Positions 24,997 to 36,315 of a DNA stretch of 64,000 nucleotides are shown here, piece after piece (within the stretch, counting starts at the first letter, position 1; every line of letters starts with the position of its first letter). The notes beneath the pieces were generated by a model. The model saw only the letters and a program-made list of their open reading frames with translations. It did no database searches and was not told where the DNA came from. The position numbers and the translations under genes were made by a program. This stretch comes from Numida meleagris. Lineage: Eukaryota; Chordata; Aves; Galliformes; Numididae. The DNA is taken from positions 60,589,244 to 60,653,243 of the forward strand of contig NC_034409.1 in assembly GCF_002078875.1 (NCBI RefSeq), written 5' to 3'.

Positions 24997-25597
24997 AATC
25001 ATAGAATGGTTTGGGTTGGAAGGGACCTCAAAGCCAACCCAGTTCCAACCCCCTGCCATGGGCAGGGCTGCCACCCAGCAGCTCAGGCTGCCCAGGGCCC
25101 CATCCAACCTGGCCCTGAGTGCCTCCAGAGATGGGGCACCCAGAGCTTCTCTGGGCAGCCTGTGCCAGGGCCTCACCACCCTCTGAGTGGAAAATTTCCC
25201 AGACATCTAATATAAATCTCCCCCTCTTTTAGATTAAAATCGTTCCCCCTTGTCCTTTCACCACGTACCCATGTAAGAAGTTAATTCCTCTCTTGTTTAT
25301 AAGCTCTCTCTAAGTATCGGAAGGCTTCAATGAGGTCTCCCCTGACCCTTCTCCAGACCAAACGAGCGCAGCTCTCTCAGCCTGTCTTTATAGGAGAGGT
25401 GCTCCAGCCCTCTTACCATCTTCATGGCCCTCCTCTGGACCTGCTCCAACAGCTCCATGTCCTTCTTGTGCTGGGTGCCCCGGGCCTGGACACAGCACTG
25501 CAGGTGGGGCCTCAGGAGGGCAGAGCAGAGGGGCACAATCACCTCCTTCACCCTGTTGGCCACCCCTCTTTTGATGCAGCCCAGGATACTGCTGGGT
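24997..25597 (-). repeat. CR1 LINE 3' portion (antisense), about 600 bp
   Basis: This is the longest young CR1 piece in the window. It opens with aatcatagaatggtttgggt and runs through the 3' UTR into the end of ORF2 in reverse, with 'tgaggtctcccctgaccc', 'ctcctctggacctgctcc' and a block encoding on the minus strand the usual CR1 polyprotein C-terminus (LLRPHLQ..VQ, then [16 protein letters not shown] and RLRELRSFGLEK). The minus-strand frames at 25327-25563 and 24640-25206 are parts of this element. It is cut at its 5' end, so it has no intact reverse transcriptase or endonuclease and cannot move on its own. Its 3' part closely matches the copy at 44908-45141. Confidence 0.95.
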
Positions 25598-25907
25598 AAT
25601 AGGTTTAGGGATGTTGCAGACAGTTGTTTTGGATTTGAGACAGGGAATTGCCTGAAATTTTAGGACGAACTTACCAGATTCACACTTTCTGATCCTTTTC
25701 CTTCTTTTCTATTGGATACCTGTGCATTTTATAGTATAGATACATTAACTTTAGACTAATTAGACTGTAATTGTGTCACAACTACAGCTCAGTCCTAATT
25801 TCGTTGGAGCAGCTTTGCAGTTTGGGGTTCCTCTGAGTTGGCTCTATAGTCATCCTCTGGCAGCCACTTGGGAAACCATTCCCCTCACTGTCCATACTGA
25901 ATCCATA

Positions 25908-26073
25908 CTGCCCAGGGAGGTGATGGAATCACTGTCCCTGGAGATGTTCAAGAACTGTGTGGATGTGGCACTGAGGGACATGGTCAGTAGGCATGGTGGG
26001 GATGGGCTGGGGTTGGACTAAACGATCTTAGTGGTCTCTTCCAACCTTAATGATTCTGTGATTCTATGATTCC
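25908..26073 (+). repeat. CR1 LINE 3' fragment (sense)
   Basis: The block 'gcccagggaggtgatggaat', then 'ctggagatgttcaagaact', then 'gatcttagtggtctcttcc' ends in tgattctgtgattctatgat, the CR1 3' tail in sense orientation. With the antisense copy at 24997-25597 it forms a divergent (5'-ends-facing) pair about 310 bp apart. Confidence 0.92.
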
Positions 26074-28123
26074 TTTTGGGTTACGGACTGTTGGTCTCTA
26101 AGGGAGCCTTGTGCAGCTCAGAGAGGAGTCACAGCCTGAGATGGGCCCTTACCCTCACCCCTCTGCAGTGTCAGTGTGCAGCTGTCTCAGATGTTAGAAA
26201 ATCTCCCCTGGAAGCAGCAGCCTTGCAGTGCCTGTGCAGCCGCAGCACAGCTCTGGCCGTATAGCTGGGGCCAACATCTCCAGCAGCTGTGGCAGGGTTT
26301 GATAGAAATACCAAGACATTGACGTTTGCATATTTTGTTTTCTGGATCTGTTCACCATTCTGTTTGAAAAGGCCCGTTCTCAAAGATGGGAAGGTGTAGG
26401 GAACGTCTTTTGAAAACAGCTTTGTGCTAAAGCAATTAAGTAATGTTTATGTCACATAATTAATTTCAAGGGAAGGATTAAATTGCTAAAAGGCTAAATA
26501 ACAGAATGAAAACAATCTGCAGGTTTTTGAGGCATTTCTCATTGGGAAGGGAGGGCTTATTACTGAGATCAGCTTTTCAGACTTCTAAAGGAGGGTTCAG
26601 CAGCTATAAAGGCTGGGTTGTTTGGCACCAGCCTCTCAGTTTGTGGCTCTAAATGTCTGCTTGCAATTAATGTAGGTGCAATAAACATATGTGTGCAAAA
26701 GAATTTGTGGAAAAAAGCAAAGTGAGTGTTGTAAGAAATGTGTTTCAGCCAAATGCAAGTGTAGTTAAGTGAAAATAAATATTGACAGCCGCATCTGAGA
26801 AATGGGAAAACTCTAACCTAATGCAAAAGTTCAGAATAATCATTAGAACTGATGTTTTTTCTGGATTTGTCTCCTGTGCCTGTGCCTCTCTCAGTGTCCT
26901 GTATGACACTGGTACCCTGCCAGAGGCGATGCCTGGTGCAGATCAGTACACATCAGAGGCATTATGTACTGATCAGCAGGTGAAAGCTTCCTCAGTAAGA
27001 ACAATTGTCCCGCTCCACATAGCATTTTAGCACTATGCCCAGCCTTTCATGGGGCAGGGAAACTGTGGGGAAACATGTTCACAGCTCCTCAAAGATGGGA
27101 CACTTTTCTTTTTCTGTTTTCCAGGTAGACTTATGCTGCATTGCGTGCTTGCTCGCAATGTTACATCTGACCATGGAGTTAGGTTTTTAGTTTTTCTTCC
27201 CTTGTAGCAGGCTCACTGGGACTTCTCTCTAGGTAGAGCCCACAAAGCAGAACAGTCACAGTGCATCCACGATCCTCAATTGTTATTTCAGATCCTTCTG
27301 CTCCCACTTTTCTTTGGAGGGAGCTGCCAAGCTAAGATAGACTTTAAGTCTAAAGCGAAATTTTTATCTAGTGTCAAGCTGTAGCCCAGTATGTAGTACT
27401 TTGGGTTAAATAGTTACAGATAAGCTAATGAAGTGCCTCAGGCAGTGGAAATTGAAGTTCCTTCTTAAAAATGCTGAGCAAAATTAGTGGGATGCTAAGT
27501 ACAGCAACTCAAAGCCCTGAATTTCCAGCTCAGAGGGAGTCACTGGCAGGATGGGCAACATTTGCATTAAGTAATTAATAATTACTGACTTAGTTTAAAG
27601 CTATACAGGAACGAGATCTCGGTTCAAAACATGGTTCCCTCCAGAACCTTTTGGGGTGGCCTCTGACCCCCCTCCAGCAGTGCCTCACTCCTCTCCGGGT
27701 TCCATGCTGTGTAGACCAGCACTAATAGCAACCACCACTGGGGTTGTTTGCTCGAGCCTTCATTGTGCCAAAATGCTTTTCCCTTTGGTAGCACTCAGTA
27801 TTACTGTTATTACACTATGCTTTGCTAGCTTGCTGTTGGGAAAGGCAGCTGCCTTCCACAGAGTGGTGCAGGCTACCATTACATTGTGTGGGATTATGTA
27901 CGCTACTATACTTCTGGCATCTGGGTCTGTCATTTAGATTAATTTGGAAATTATGTTGTGACTTGAGGAAGAATGCTGCTGAATTTGCAGTTGTTATCTT
28001 GGACAATATAATTAGTTTCAAAAAACAGTAATTGCGTAATAAACGAGATACTGAGTGGTGTTGCATATAAATAGCAGTACTAGAATGTAACTGTACCTTT
28101 TCCATTTTTCACTTTTTTTCCAG

Positions 28124-28288
28124 TATGGGGTACTGCATCCTTTTTGTCCATGGTCTGAAAAAGCTGTCTACACGGTTAAATAAGTGGAGAATTACTGTTC
28201 TGACTCTCTTTGCTTTACTGCTGCTGCTGTTCTCTTGGAAGACCGTGAAGCAGAATGAAATCTGGCTCTCCAGAGAGTCTCTGTTCAG
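28124..28288 (+). CDS. TMTC1: TMTC1 internal exon B: last hydrophobic segment and lumenal linker to the TPRs
   Basis: The exon is 165 bp. One base completes a serine codon, 54 full codons follow (MGYCILFVHGLKKL... to ESLF), and two bases (ag) are left over. It holds a hydrophobic stretch (YCILFVHGL), a basic turn (KKLSTRLNKWR) and a leucine-rich helix (VLTLFALLLLLFSW). The polar sequence KQNEIWLSRESLF then leads to the TPR domain. In TMTC proteins this is the junction between the membrane glycosyltransferase fold and the ER-lumenal TPR superhelix. The acceptor is ttttttccag, ending at 28123, and the donor is gtatgg from 28289. The intron phase is 2 on both sides, so skipping the exon would keep the frame but remove the last membrane helix, which would be expected to put the TPR domain on the wrong side of the membrane. 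Confidence 0.95.
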
Positions 28289-29516
28289 GTATGGGCTGCC
28301 GTGGGAGAGTACTTGCATTTTCGTGCTGTTTAAACTAACTTGTGCTTGTTTGCTACGTGGAATAAATGGTTTGCTTTATCACAAGGACTAGTCCTGCTAT
28401 TAATGCAGTGGTGCGATTAACATTTTGATTATTATACATAAAAAAAGAAAACACCACCACCTACTTTGTTTTCTGACAGCTGTGCAAAAACTGGTGTCAG
28501 CACTTTATGTGAGTATGCACAAACTTTTGTTCTAGCAATAGCATTTTTAAGACACTGTTCTTAAATAACTTCAGTGCTGTAGATTTACCAATAATGTAAT
28601 GCATTCCTTTTTAAAGACATTGCAGAATTTTGTTGCAGCCCTACAAAACACCATAGTAACACTATTGAATATATTGAATTTTCTTTAGCAATATTCTTAA
28701 TGACAAAAATGAAATGCAACAAAGTGCCAAGCTTAATGTACCATATTTCATTTTATTTGATTACTCTTTGCCAAACAGCTCTCTTTATAACCTCATTTAT
28801 ATATTTTTCTGCATTGAAACAGACTGTTTCATTTTGTGTTTTGCTAGGAAATGTATTGCATTTGCCTCCAGCTGCTTTCAGCAGTTGTCTAATTGTGAGG
28901 TAATTGTAGAAGCGCAGGTGATTTGCACACTGGTTGCTTAGCTTTATTTCCTAACTTATTGGCCAGAGCAAAGTTTAACTTACTCAGCACTGAAGAGTAT
29001 GAAATCACTTTTTATGTGTACCTTTCAGACTTCAGGAGACACTCTTGAAGTGGTTGGAGCTCTGTTAGTGGGATTTTGTTTTAAATCTGGAGTAGGGCTT
29101 TCTTTATTCCAACAGAATTCACTGCCTGTCTCCGTGAACCTCTGTTTGCTGTTCAGACAACAGCAGCCATGGTGACCAGTCTGGGCTCTCGCAGCTCCAC
29201 ATTAAATGTTCCAGTCCAAGCCGTTCTGGTTGGTGGTGGCTACTTTCAGGAAAGCCAGACAGCTTCCCAAATGGGGTGACTGCCGTGTTGAAAGGGGGTG
29301 GGAAGATGGCAGTTCCATAGGTTGTGCTTTAGGCATCACCTGTGTCACGTTACATGCTGCTGTGGTCACCTGTGTTTAAAAGAGATGAAATCAAACTGGA
29401 GTGGATGAGAGGAGGCTATCTGTCACTGAGAACCCCTCTTGGGATGATTCCGTGTGCCAGGAGGTCTGTCACAAAAGTGACATAACCTGTTGTTCCTTCA
29501 GCTTAGTTGGATGCAA

Positions 29517-29640
29517 ATAGAATCATGGAATCATTAAGGTTGGAAAAGACCTCTAATACCATCTTGTCCAACCATCAGTCCATCACCACCATGCCTACTA
29601 ACCGTGTCCCTCAGTGCCACATCTGCCCTTTTCTTGAAAT
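29517..29640 (-). repeat. CR1 LINE 3' fragment (antisense), older subtype
   Basis: It opens with atagaatcatggaatcatta, then 'aaggttggaaaagacctct', 'cttgtccaaccatcag' and 'cctactaaccgtgtccctca', the antisense 3' end of a CR1 subtype distinct from the 'gggacctcaaagccaaccc' copies elsewhere in the window. It fades near 'cccttttcttgaaa'. Confidence 0.9.
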
Positions 29641-30004
29641 AGGCTTGTTTCCATCCTGCCTCCATTCAAAGCAAGGTGGCCTTCCACAAACCGGATCAAA
29701 TTCAGAAGCCATGGCACTTCTTCAGTGCAGCACTGAACCAGGGCTTGGACACAGTGCCCCAGGGTAGGGATCTGGTATTGCCCATGACAGTGTGCTAGAC
29801 TAGGTAGTACACTTGGTGGCTTGGGTCAGGCCAGCCAGCTTGGATCTTTTGGAGACAAGTCTAGGAAAGATATCTGCCCTAAGCTTTTGAGGAGAAGGCA
29901 AGAATGTAGGTGTGCTCCCACTGGGTTACCTGGTATCGTCTCAGAAAGCAATTGGCAGCAGATGCCTCAAAAAGCAATATAAGAACCAGACAAGCAGCAG
30001 TGAC

Positions 30005-31920
30005 ACTTCTCTCTATCTTTTCCTAGCTTGCAGTGATCTCCAGTTTAAAGACTTCCTGAGTCAGGAGTCATTTGCTTTTTTTTGCATTTAACAGCTGCTG
30101 ATGGACTTTTCTTCCATGAATGTCCCTGGCTGCTTTTTCAAATCTATTTATAGTTTTGGCTTCCACAGCATCCTGTGCACTGAGCTCCATCGTTAAATTA
30201 CACAGTGTGCACAAAACGACTTCCCTTTTGTATATCATGGATGTTCTGCCTGATCATCTCTCTTGGTTCCCTCTAATCCTGGTGTTTTGAATCAGTAGGG
30301 AGTAACCCATCAGCTGGTCACTTTTCATGTGCCTTTTGTGCCTTTGTAGCCCAGCCTCTCCCCAAGACCCTCACCTAGGGTTGCCTCTTTTTTGTGCTGG
30401 AGTCTGCTAGTTTTGAACTCTCCTCATATGGAAGCTGTTCTGCTTCCATATCAGTGGTTTCTGATGCTTCTTGTCATCATTTGCTGGGTGTTTTCCAACT
30501 CTAACCTGTCCTTTTGAGACAGAACAACATACGCCATTCAGGAGATGTGCAGCATGGTACTGAAGGGCTGTTTTCTTGGTGTTCTCTGTTCCTTTCCTAT
30601 TAATTCCTGATCTGTCCACACAAAATCTGAGATACCTATTATGAGTGGAAATGTCTGATGTGTAGACACCAATCTAAAACTTGTGGCTGTACTAGAATTG
30701 CATTTCATTTGCCACTTTCTTGCTCAGTCTTCAATACTATGAGATCCTTTTGCAACATTTTGTAGTTAGCTTTAATTCCTGCAGTGTGATTCATGTTGTT
30801 GTCATCAGCAAATGTGTTGTCTCCCTGCTTGCTCCCTTTTTCAGATATTTTGTGAACACACGAAGGAGCCTACGTGCCAGTGTGTGGCTCTTGGGAACCC
30901 TGTTTGTAGTCTTCTCCATTTAGGAAAACTTTTCACCTACCTGTGCTCTTTACTTGCTGTGTTTCAAGCAAACAGTGATTCACAGAGGACCTTCCATCTT
31001 ATTCCATGGTGCCTTTAAGAAATGGGAAAACTTCAGTGAGGGACTTTATCAAAAGCCTTTTTGAGCATCCAGGTGCACAACATTGACATGATTGAAACTG
31101 ACTGGACTTTTATAAAAGCTTTCAATGGCTTTAGTACCACATGCCTGTTGAGTCTATCAAAGAACAATGGATCTGTTCACCTAACTTCTTTCTGCAAAAT
31201 TCAAGGTTAAATTCTTCCCTGTTGGATTGTAGGTATCCAGAAGTTTGCTAGATCTGGTTTTATTGCTGTTTCTCCTGAATTACTTGAACAGGAAATTAGA
31301 CCTGCTGCTCTGTCTCTCTCCATATCCTTTGAGTGGAGACAGCTGACATCATGTTCATCACCTCCCATTTCTCCAATGCTAAGGCTCATTTAAATGATAA
31401 GTTACATACTGCAGCTAATAGCAGCTTCACATTTGATTTCCTTTGGATGCATGCTATCAGGCCCTATGGATTTTTTAGCATTCTTTGTGTTGGTTTGTTT
31501 TAATGCTTCTCTTAGTGCCGCTTTAGTTTGAGACAATGCTTTGGACTTGCTGCTGTAAGGAAAGGTTCTAGTGTGGGAACGTCCTCCAGTTCCCCTGTAG
31601 TGAGCTCGTCTGCTGTGGCCTTTTCATCTTCAAGAATTACTTTTAGAACCTGTTGTCCTTAGCGGATCTTTGGCTGGTTTTCTATATCTGATGTACTCCA
31701 TTATTAGCTTTGATGTCTTTAGCAAGTTTTTCCTTGTATCTCCTTTGATCTGCCTAATTATGGTTTATGTTGAACTGGATAAAGTTTATACATTTATCTT
31801 TTTTACCTCTTTAGCTGTGAAGTTTACTTCTTAAATGTGTGTTTTTCATTTCTCATAGCCTTCTTTATTATGCTATTTAACCATGTTGGCATTCTGTTGT
31901 CCTTTTAAAATCTTTTTTCA
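30005..31920 (-). repeat. Ancient CR1/L3-like LINE, about 1.9 kb (antisense)
   Basis: Recognisable blocks occur in the order expected for the reverse strand of an old amniote CR1/L3-type element: 'atttcatttgccactttctt', 'catcagcaaatgtgttgtct', 'tcagatattttgtgaacac', 'agaggaccttccatcttatt', 'gagggactttatcaaaagcc' and 'gagcatccaggtgcacaac', then T-rich coding remnants as far as about 31920. These correspond to a reverse-transcriptase region, with frequent substitutions and stops in every frame. It is much more diverged than the other CR1 fragments, so it was inserted long before them. The edges are approximate, and parts between blocks may be unrelated insertions. Confidence 0.72.
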
Positions 31921-31959
31921 TAAGTGTTATACATCTGTTGAGAGTCTATAATATGGTAG

Positions 31960-32395
31960 GATGTGAAAGAAATACAACAGTAGAACAGTGGAACAAGAAG
32001 ATAATTTTATTATCTGACGAGCGTAGAGGCTGTATACGGGATGATGTTGAGAGGAGCGAAGGAGGGAGAAGTAGATGGAGGCATGTTAGACAGCAATAAA
32101 TTAGAAAGGACGTAGCAGGAGGAGGAGATAAGGAACAGTAAAGCAGTTTGAGAGAAAATAATAAGGAAACAGAGCAAATCTATATGTGGAGAAAGGAGAC
32201 ATAAATCAACCTGCTTGGTAGTCTGACTGTGTGTTATTTTTTTTTTTTAAAGAAGAATGTGCTGAGAGGATCTTTATTCCCATTCTTAGTTCTCTATTCT
32301 TCTTCCTCCACTTGCCGCTTTAATTAATTACTAATTTTTCCCTCCTCTCGTTCTTCCCCTTCACCTCTCCTTTCAATTCCTCCATTTGATTAGGT
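31960..32395. repeat. Purine-rich block followed by a pyrimidine-rich block
   Basis: About 31960-32220 is strongly A/G-rich on the + strand (for example gaggagcgaaggagggagaa and aggaggaggagataagg). A T-run (about 32236-32250) comes next, then about 32270-32395 is strongly C/T-rich (tctattcttcttcctccac, ccctcctctcgttcttcccc). The arrangement could pair as a loose long hairpin or form triplex-type structures. No gene is seen in it. Confidence 0.6.
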
Positions 32396-35300
32396 GTGTT
32401 TCTTCAGTGTCAGTCTATCTCAATTCCCTTGGTTCTGTTATACATGCTTTGTCTGCACTTTTTTTTTTCTCCAGGAGATGTAGGTGTATCAGCAGGTACC
32501 AGTTTTGTGCTTTGCACCCCATCTTTTTTCATTCTCATGGTTTGCCCTGCTTTGACGCGATGCTGCCAGTGTCAGCCTTGTCACACTCCCTGCTAACAGC
32601 TGCCACAACTCTTGGGCTCCAGAGCAGGGTCCAAATCTGGAGGATGCAGAAATCTCTCAGAGTCCTGGCTCCCTTAGTGTGGAAGAGAGTGATACCACCT
32701 GAGGAGAGGATGCATCTACACATTTGTGCACAAGTATGTGTGCAAGGGCTAAAAGTGAGAAGCAAATGAACCACAAGCATAAAAAGTGACCAAATGCATA
32801 GATACAGCTATTTGAAGCATTCGAATAAATCTCTAGAAGCCTCAAGCAGTTTGCCTGACTGTGTTGGCAGGTGGACAAGGAGGGCTTGTTTGTTAAATAT
32901 TTAGGGAATGGCCCCATAGAATGAATGCACAGGCCAGGAGAGATGAGGGCTGTGGGCTAACCCCTGCATCCGCTGTATCAACCTTCTCAAGGTTTGTGAA
33001 GCTGCCGCATTTCCTATTGCTCCTGGAAAGCATCGTGTGTACAGCCCACATTTGTGACAGTGTCTGGAAGTATGGTTGTAGCCAGTGAAGGAGCTATATA
33101 AAAGTGTCTCTTTCTTTGTCAGCAGTTCTCCCTTCCAAGTCAGGTCTGCTGACCTCAGTAATGTGCAAAAAACACTCAATCAAAAACAAAAAACCAAAGA
33201 AACAGGAGAAAAATAACCGACTAACCAGCCCACCCCACAGGTGACATTTACTGCTGCGTGCTTTTGTTGATTCTGCAAGTCAACTCAGCTAAGAAGAGCA
33301 ACTTCCCTTGCATTTTGTGCATCTTCTGTAGAATGGTTCAGAGCCCCATGCTGATATCTGTGAAAATCAATACGAGGATATGAGGCCAGGGACAGCGGCT
33401 GTTGGGGTCATCCAGAGAACATTTTGCCATAGAGAACCTTTATTGGCGATAATGATTCCCAAAGCAGATGAGATTGCTTCAGTGTCCCAAGGTTCCTGCT
33501 GAGACAGGAGTGGTCTCATTTCCTTGCAAACTGAATGCTTCTCATACGAAAATCACAGAAAATCGATGAACATTCTGACCTGAACTTTGCAGAGTGGGAC
33601 AGGCACTGAAGAAAACAATATCATGGGAGACTTTTGCTGGCTAAATGGGATTTGGGTTTGAGGTTGGAAGTGCCGATGGTATTTTGTTTCTCTCCGTTAT
33701 GGTTATCAGGCTGTCTCCTTTCCATGGGGAGGAAGTGCTACGTAAGATGGCTTTCCTATTGTTTATTTTCCATTTATGTTATTTAGTGCTGTCACAGAAG
33801 TCAGAAGGGAAGGAAATGCTCCTGATTAGTGATGTTGGATCTCAGGCGACTTGTTTCTGGCTGGCTAGAGAGTAGGTCCATAGGTTGTCAGAAGGGCACA
33901 TGTGCTGGGCTGGGGAGGAGGGAGACAGGAGATTTTGGAAAAGAAGTTGGAAAAAGAGATTGAAACTGTGAGTCTGCGGGCATGTGGGAAGCAGAAATGG
34001 AAAGCCATTGTGTTTTGCTTTGTTATTTATACTCCACCCTTTCCCACTTGGCTTTCAGTTGTGGACATTATTGTTTCCCCTGTCAATGAGCACTGTTCTC
34101 AGCTGGTCAAGAATCAATTAGCAGAAGTGTTTGCCTAAACTCTCCAAAAAATCCACTCTGCCTCCAGCCGGGTGTTTGCTATGCTGCTGGCAGTGTGGAG
34201 CTGATAAGCAGTTCGCCTCAGTCGTTGCTGTGTGCATTTGCAAAACCAAACACCCCCCTCCCCACCCATGCAAGGAGAATAAATAGGTCAGGGAATGTGA
34301 GTGGTGTGATGCAGAAGCCAGCATCGTAATGTCTCAAACTCAAGCCAGTTTCTGTGTTCCCTGTGTCACCCCCACCCCCAGCAGAATCACGCAGATGAAA
34401 GAGCTTTATCGGTGACGTTTTAATAAATGGGACCGGCAGGATTAGTAATAAATTCTATTTAAAGAGAAACAGCCCAGAATTAAAATATTTAAACGTATGC
34501 ATCTTACTGTTAAAACTGTATCTCATTAGAACTGCAGTACTTGTGCATATGTAATATACTTCTCACCATTAACTCGGTGAGCTCTGCTTCAGCAGAGGCT
34601 ATAACGGAGCCAGCAACTCATTGCACATAGCTCTGAGATGGGAACAGCGTTGAGTCTGCGTCTCTGCCTGTAACGCTGTCACTGATGTAATTCAACCCTC
34701 TCTGTATAAGAATTAATATTCCGGTAATGCCCAGAGGTTGTAAGTGTGTAGTTAATAGCTCCCAAGGCCAATGGAAATTAACACAGCCATAGCAGTCACA
34801 CATTACTTGCTGCTGGTGCAGTATATCTTTGTGAAAACTAATATAGAAAATCATTCTCTTAAGAATAGCATCAATTAACTGATTTAATTCAGCGATTAGT
34901 CACAAAATGTCTTATTCCTGTAGTGCTCCCAGTAAGTAATTTGGAAGTACCTGATGATTAGGAAGCCAACTGCAAGGTCTATTTTTGATTTCTGTGGGCA
35001 AACTGTAGCTGTGTTGTGCTGAACTCTGTAAGGCGGCTGTGGGCGAAGCTTTGGAAGCTCTCACAAGAAGGCATTAGTGACGCTTGATACCACTGGCTGC
35101 AGATAACCAAAAAGGCAGCAGATTTGCCACTAAGATTCTCCAGTGCCATTTAAAATGAAATTCCTGGCAAAGGGTTTAGGCGCCTGTGGGTGCCTTCTCC
35201 CCACTGTAGAGGTTGTTTGCAACCTCATTTTTTCGTGGTTAACTTCACTGCCCACCCTAGTTAGACAGCAGAGACATGGTAGGCAGAGTAGGAAGGTTTA

Positions 35301-36201
35301 GAGTGCCCTACGTCCTGAGTTTCTTACCTGGGGTAGGAAGCTCAGAGCTGATGGGGAAAAGGAAGACAGCAGCTGGCAGGAGTCTGCTTGTGAGCGAGGA
35401 ACAGTGCTTTTTCTGCATTTAATCCACATTTATTTCCCATTACCTCAGAGAGTCCCTATTTATGTGCTGGAAAGAATTCCCCTGTTAAACAGCGTTCCGA
35501 CTTCTCTGGGTTCTTGCAGGGGAAGTGTTTCCATGGTGTACGTGCTCTTGAGATTTCTTTCTAACTATAACCTCGAAACAGCATTTCCTCCAGCTGTGCA
35601 AGGTGTACCTTGCTTTATGTGCTGTCAATTAAGTAAATAAGCACATGCCTGCTCTTCTCCTTTTGTCTTTGCGCCCTCATTATTAATTCCAAACATTCAG
35701 TCCAATCTGCATAGCAAGGAGGATGAAGGGGAGGGCTGGGTTGGCTGTGCAGTCACACATCCGTGGTCATATGTTATAACTCGAGAGTGTATTCCTTGCC
35801 AGCTAAGGGCAAGATTCCTGTTAGCCCTCCCCTCCTGGTCGCACTCTGCTCAGTGCTGTGCTGCCTATATACGTGCTGGCTAGGTGCTCAGAGTGTGCTG
35901 TGCATCCCCTCTAGTGGCTGATGCCTATGGAAAGCATACTTCTTTCTGGTGCCTGCAGCTGACAGATTGAAATCAAGGTTTTTGTAAGGTGCTTCGTGAT
36001 ACTGAAGTTAAAGCAGGGCTGGAGACAAGGGAGCCTATTACAGCTGTATTGCAGAAAGTACTGCGTACTTTCCCTCTGAATGTTAGGCTTTTTAGGGTCT
36101 TCCAAATTAACACCTTGTATTTTGAATTACCACAGTATCTCACCCCAGCGAAAGTTGCCATGCTGGTACTTACACCATCCTGCTTCTGTTTCTCTTTGCA
36201 G

Positions 36202-36315
36202 CTCAGGAGTGAGGACTCTACCCCACAACGCCAAGGTGCACTACAACTATGCCAATTTTCTGAAAGACCAAGGCCGTAACATCGAAGCGATCTACCACTA
36301 CAAAACTGCTCTCAA
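36202..36315 (+). CDS. TMTC1: TMTC1 internal exon C: first TPR repeat
   Basis: The exon is 114 bp. One base completes a serine codon (ag|c), 37 codons follow from SGVRTLPHNAKVHYN to YHYKTAL, and two bases (aa) begin a lysine codon. It carries most of a tetratricopeptide repeat: helix A is KVHYNYANFLKDQG and helix B is NIEAIYHYKTALK, with the usual Y/A/G spacing. TPRs in TMTC proteins form the ER-lumenal superhelix thought to present substrate or partner proteins. The acceptor is tttgcag ending at 36201 and the donor is gtaagt from 36316. A second AG (ctcag) lies five bases inside the exon and would break the frame if used. The flanking introns are both phase 2, so exon skipping would keep the frame. 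Confidence 0.95.

Larger units (their letters stand above)
14448..28123 (+). other. TMTC1: TMTC1 intron, 13,676 bp
   Basis: A phase 2 intron with donor gtaact and acceptor tttttttccag at its ends. It holds a diverged CR1 piece (15205-15312), a possible MIR relic (16095-16245), a 19-bp tandem duplication (20461-20498), an old palindromic repeat (22631-22716), simple TC and TA repeats (24033-24047, 24820-24833), three CR1 copies (24362-24478, 24997-25597, 25908-26073) and otherwise unremarkable unique sequence. No further TMTC1 coding sequence is expected, because the exons on each side join in frame exactly where homologous proteins are contiguous. Confidence 0.85.
28289..36201 (+). other. TMTC1: TMTC1 intron, 7,913 bp
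   Basis: A phase 2 intron with donor gtatgg and acceptor tctctttgcag. Its main content is an antisense CR1 fragment (29517-29640) and a 1.9-kb stretch of a much older antisense CR1/L3-like LINE (30005-31920). A purine-rich then pyrimidine-rich block (31960-32395) follows. The rest (28289-29516, 32396-36201) is unique sequence, including the AT-rich stretch 34385-34930 noted as a possible conserved noncoding element. I see no exon and no second gene. Confidence 0.85.

Noticed and set aside
24640..25206. Minus-strand frame of 188 codons
   Set aside because: Its first part is the CR1 polyprotein end (FSTQRVVRPWHRLPREAL) and the rest is flanking intron, so it is repeat translation.
27656..27937. 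Short hydrophobic frame of 93 codons near exon B
   Set aside because: It could look like a membrane segment (LVALSITVITLCFASLLLG), but TMTC1 exons A and B already join contiguously and it lacks matching splice phases.
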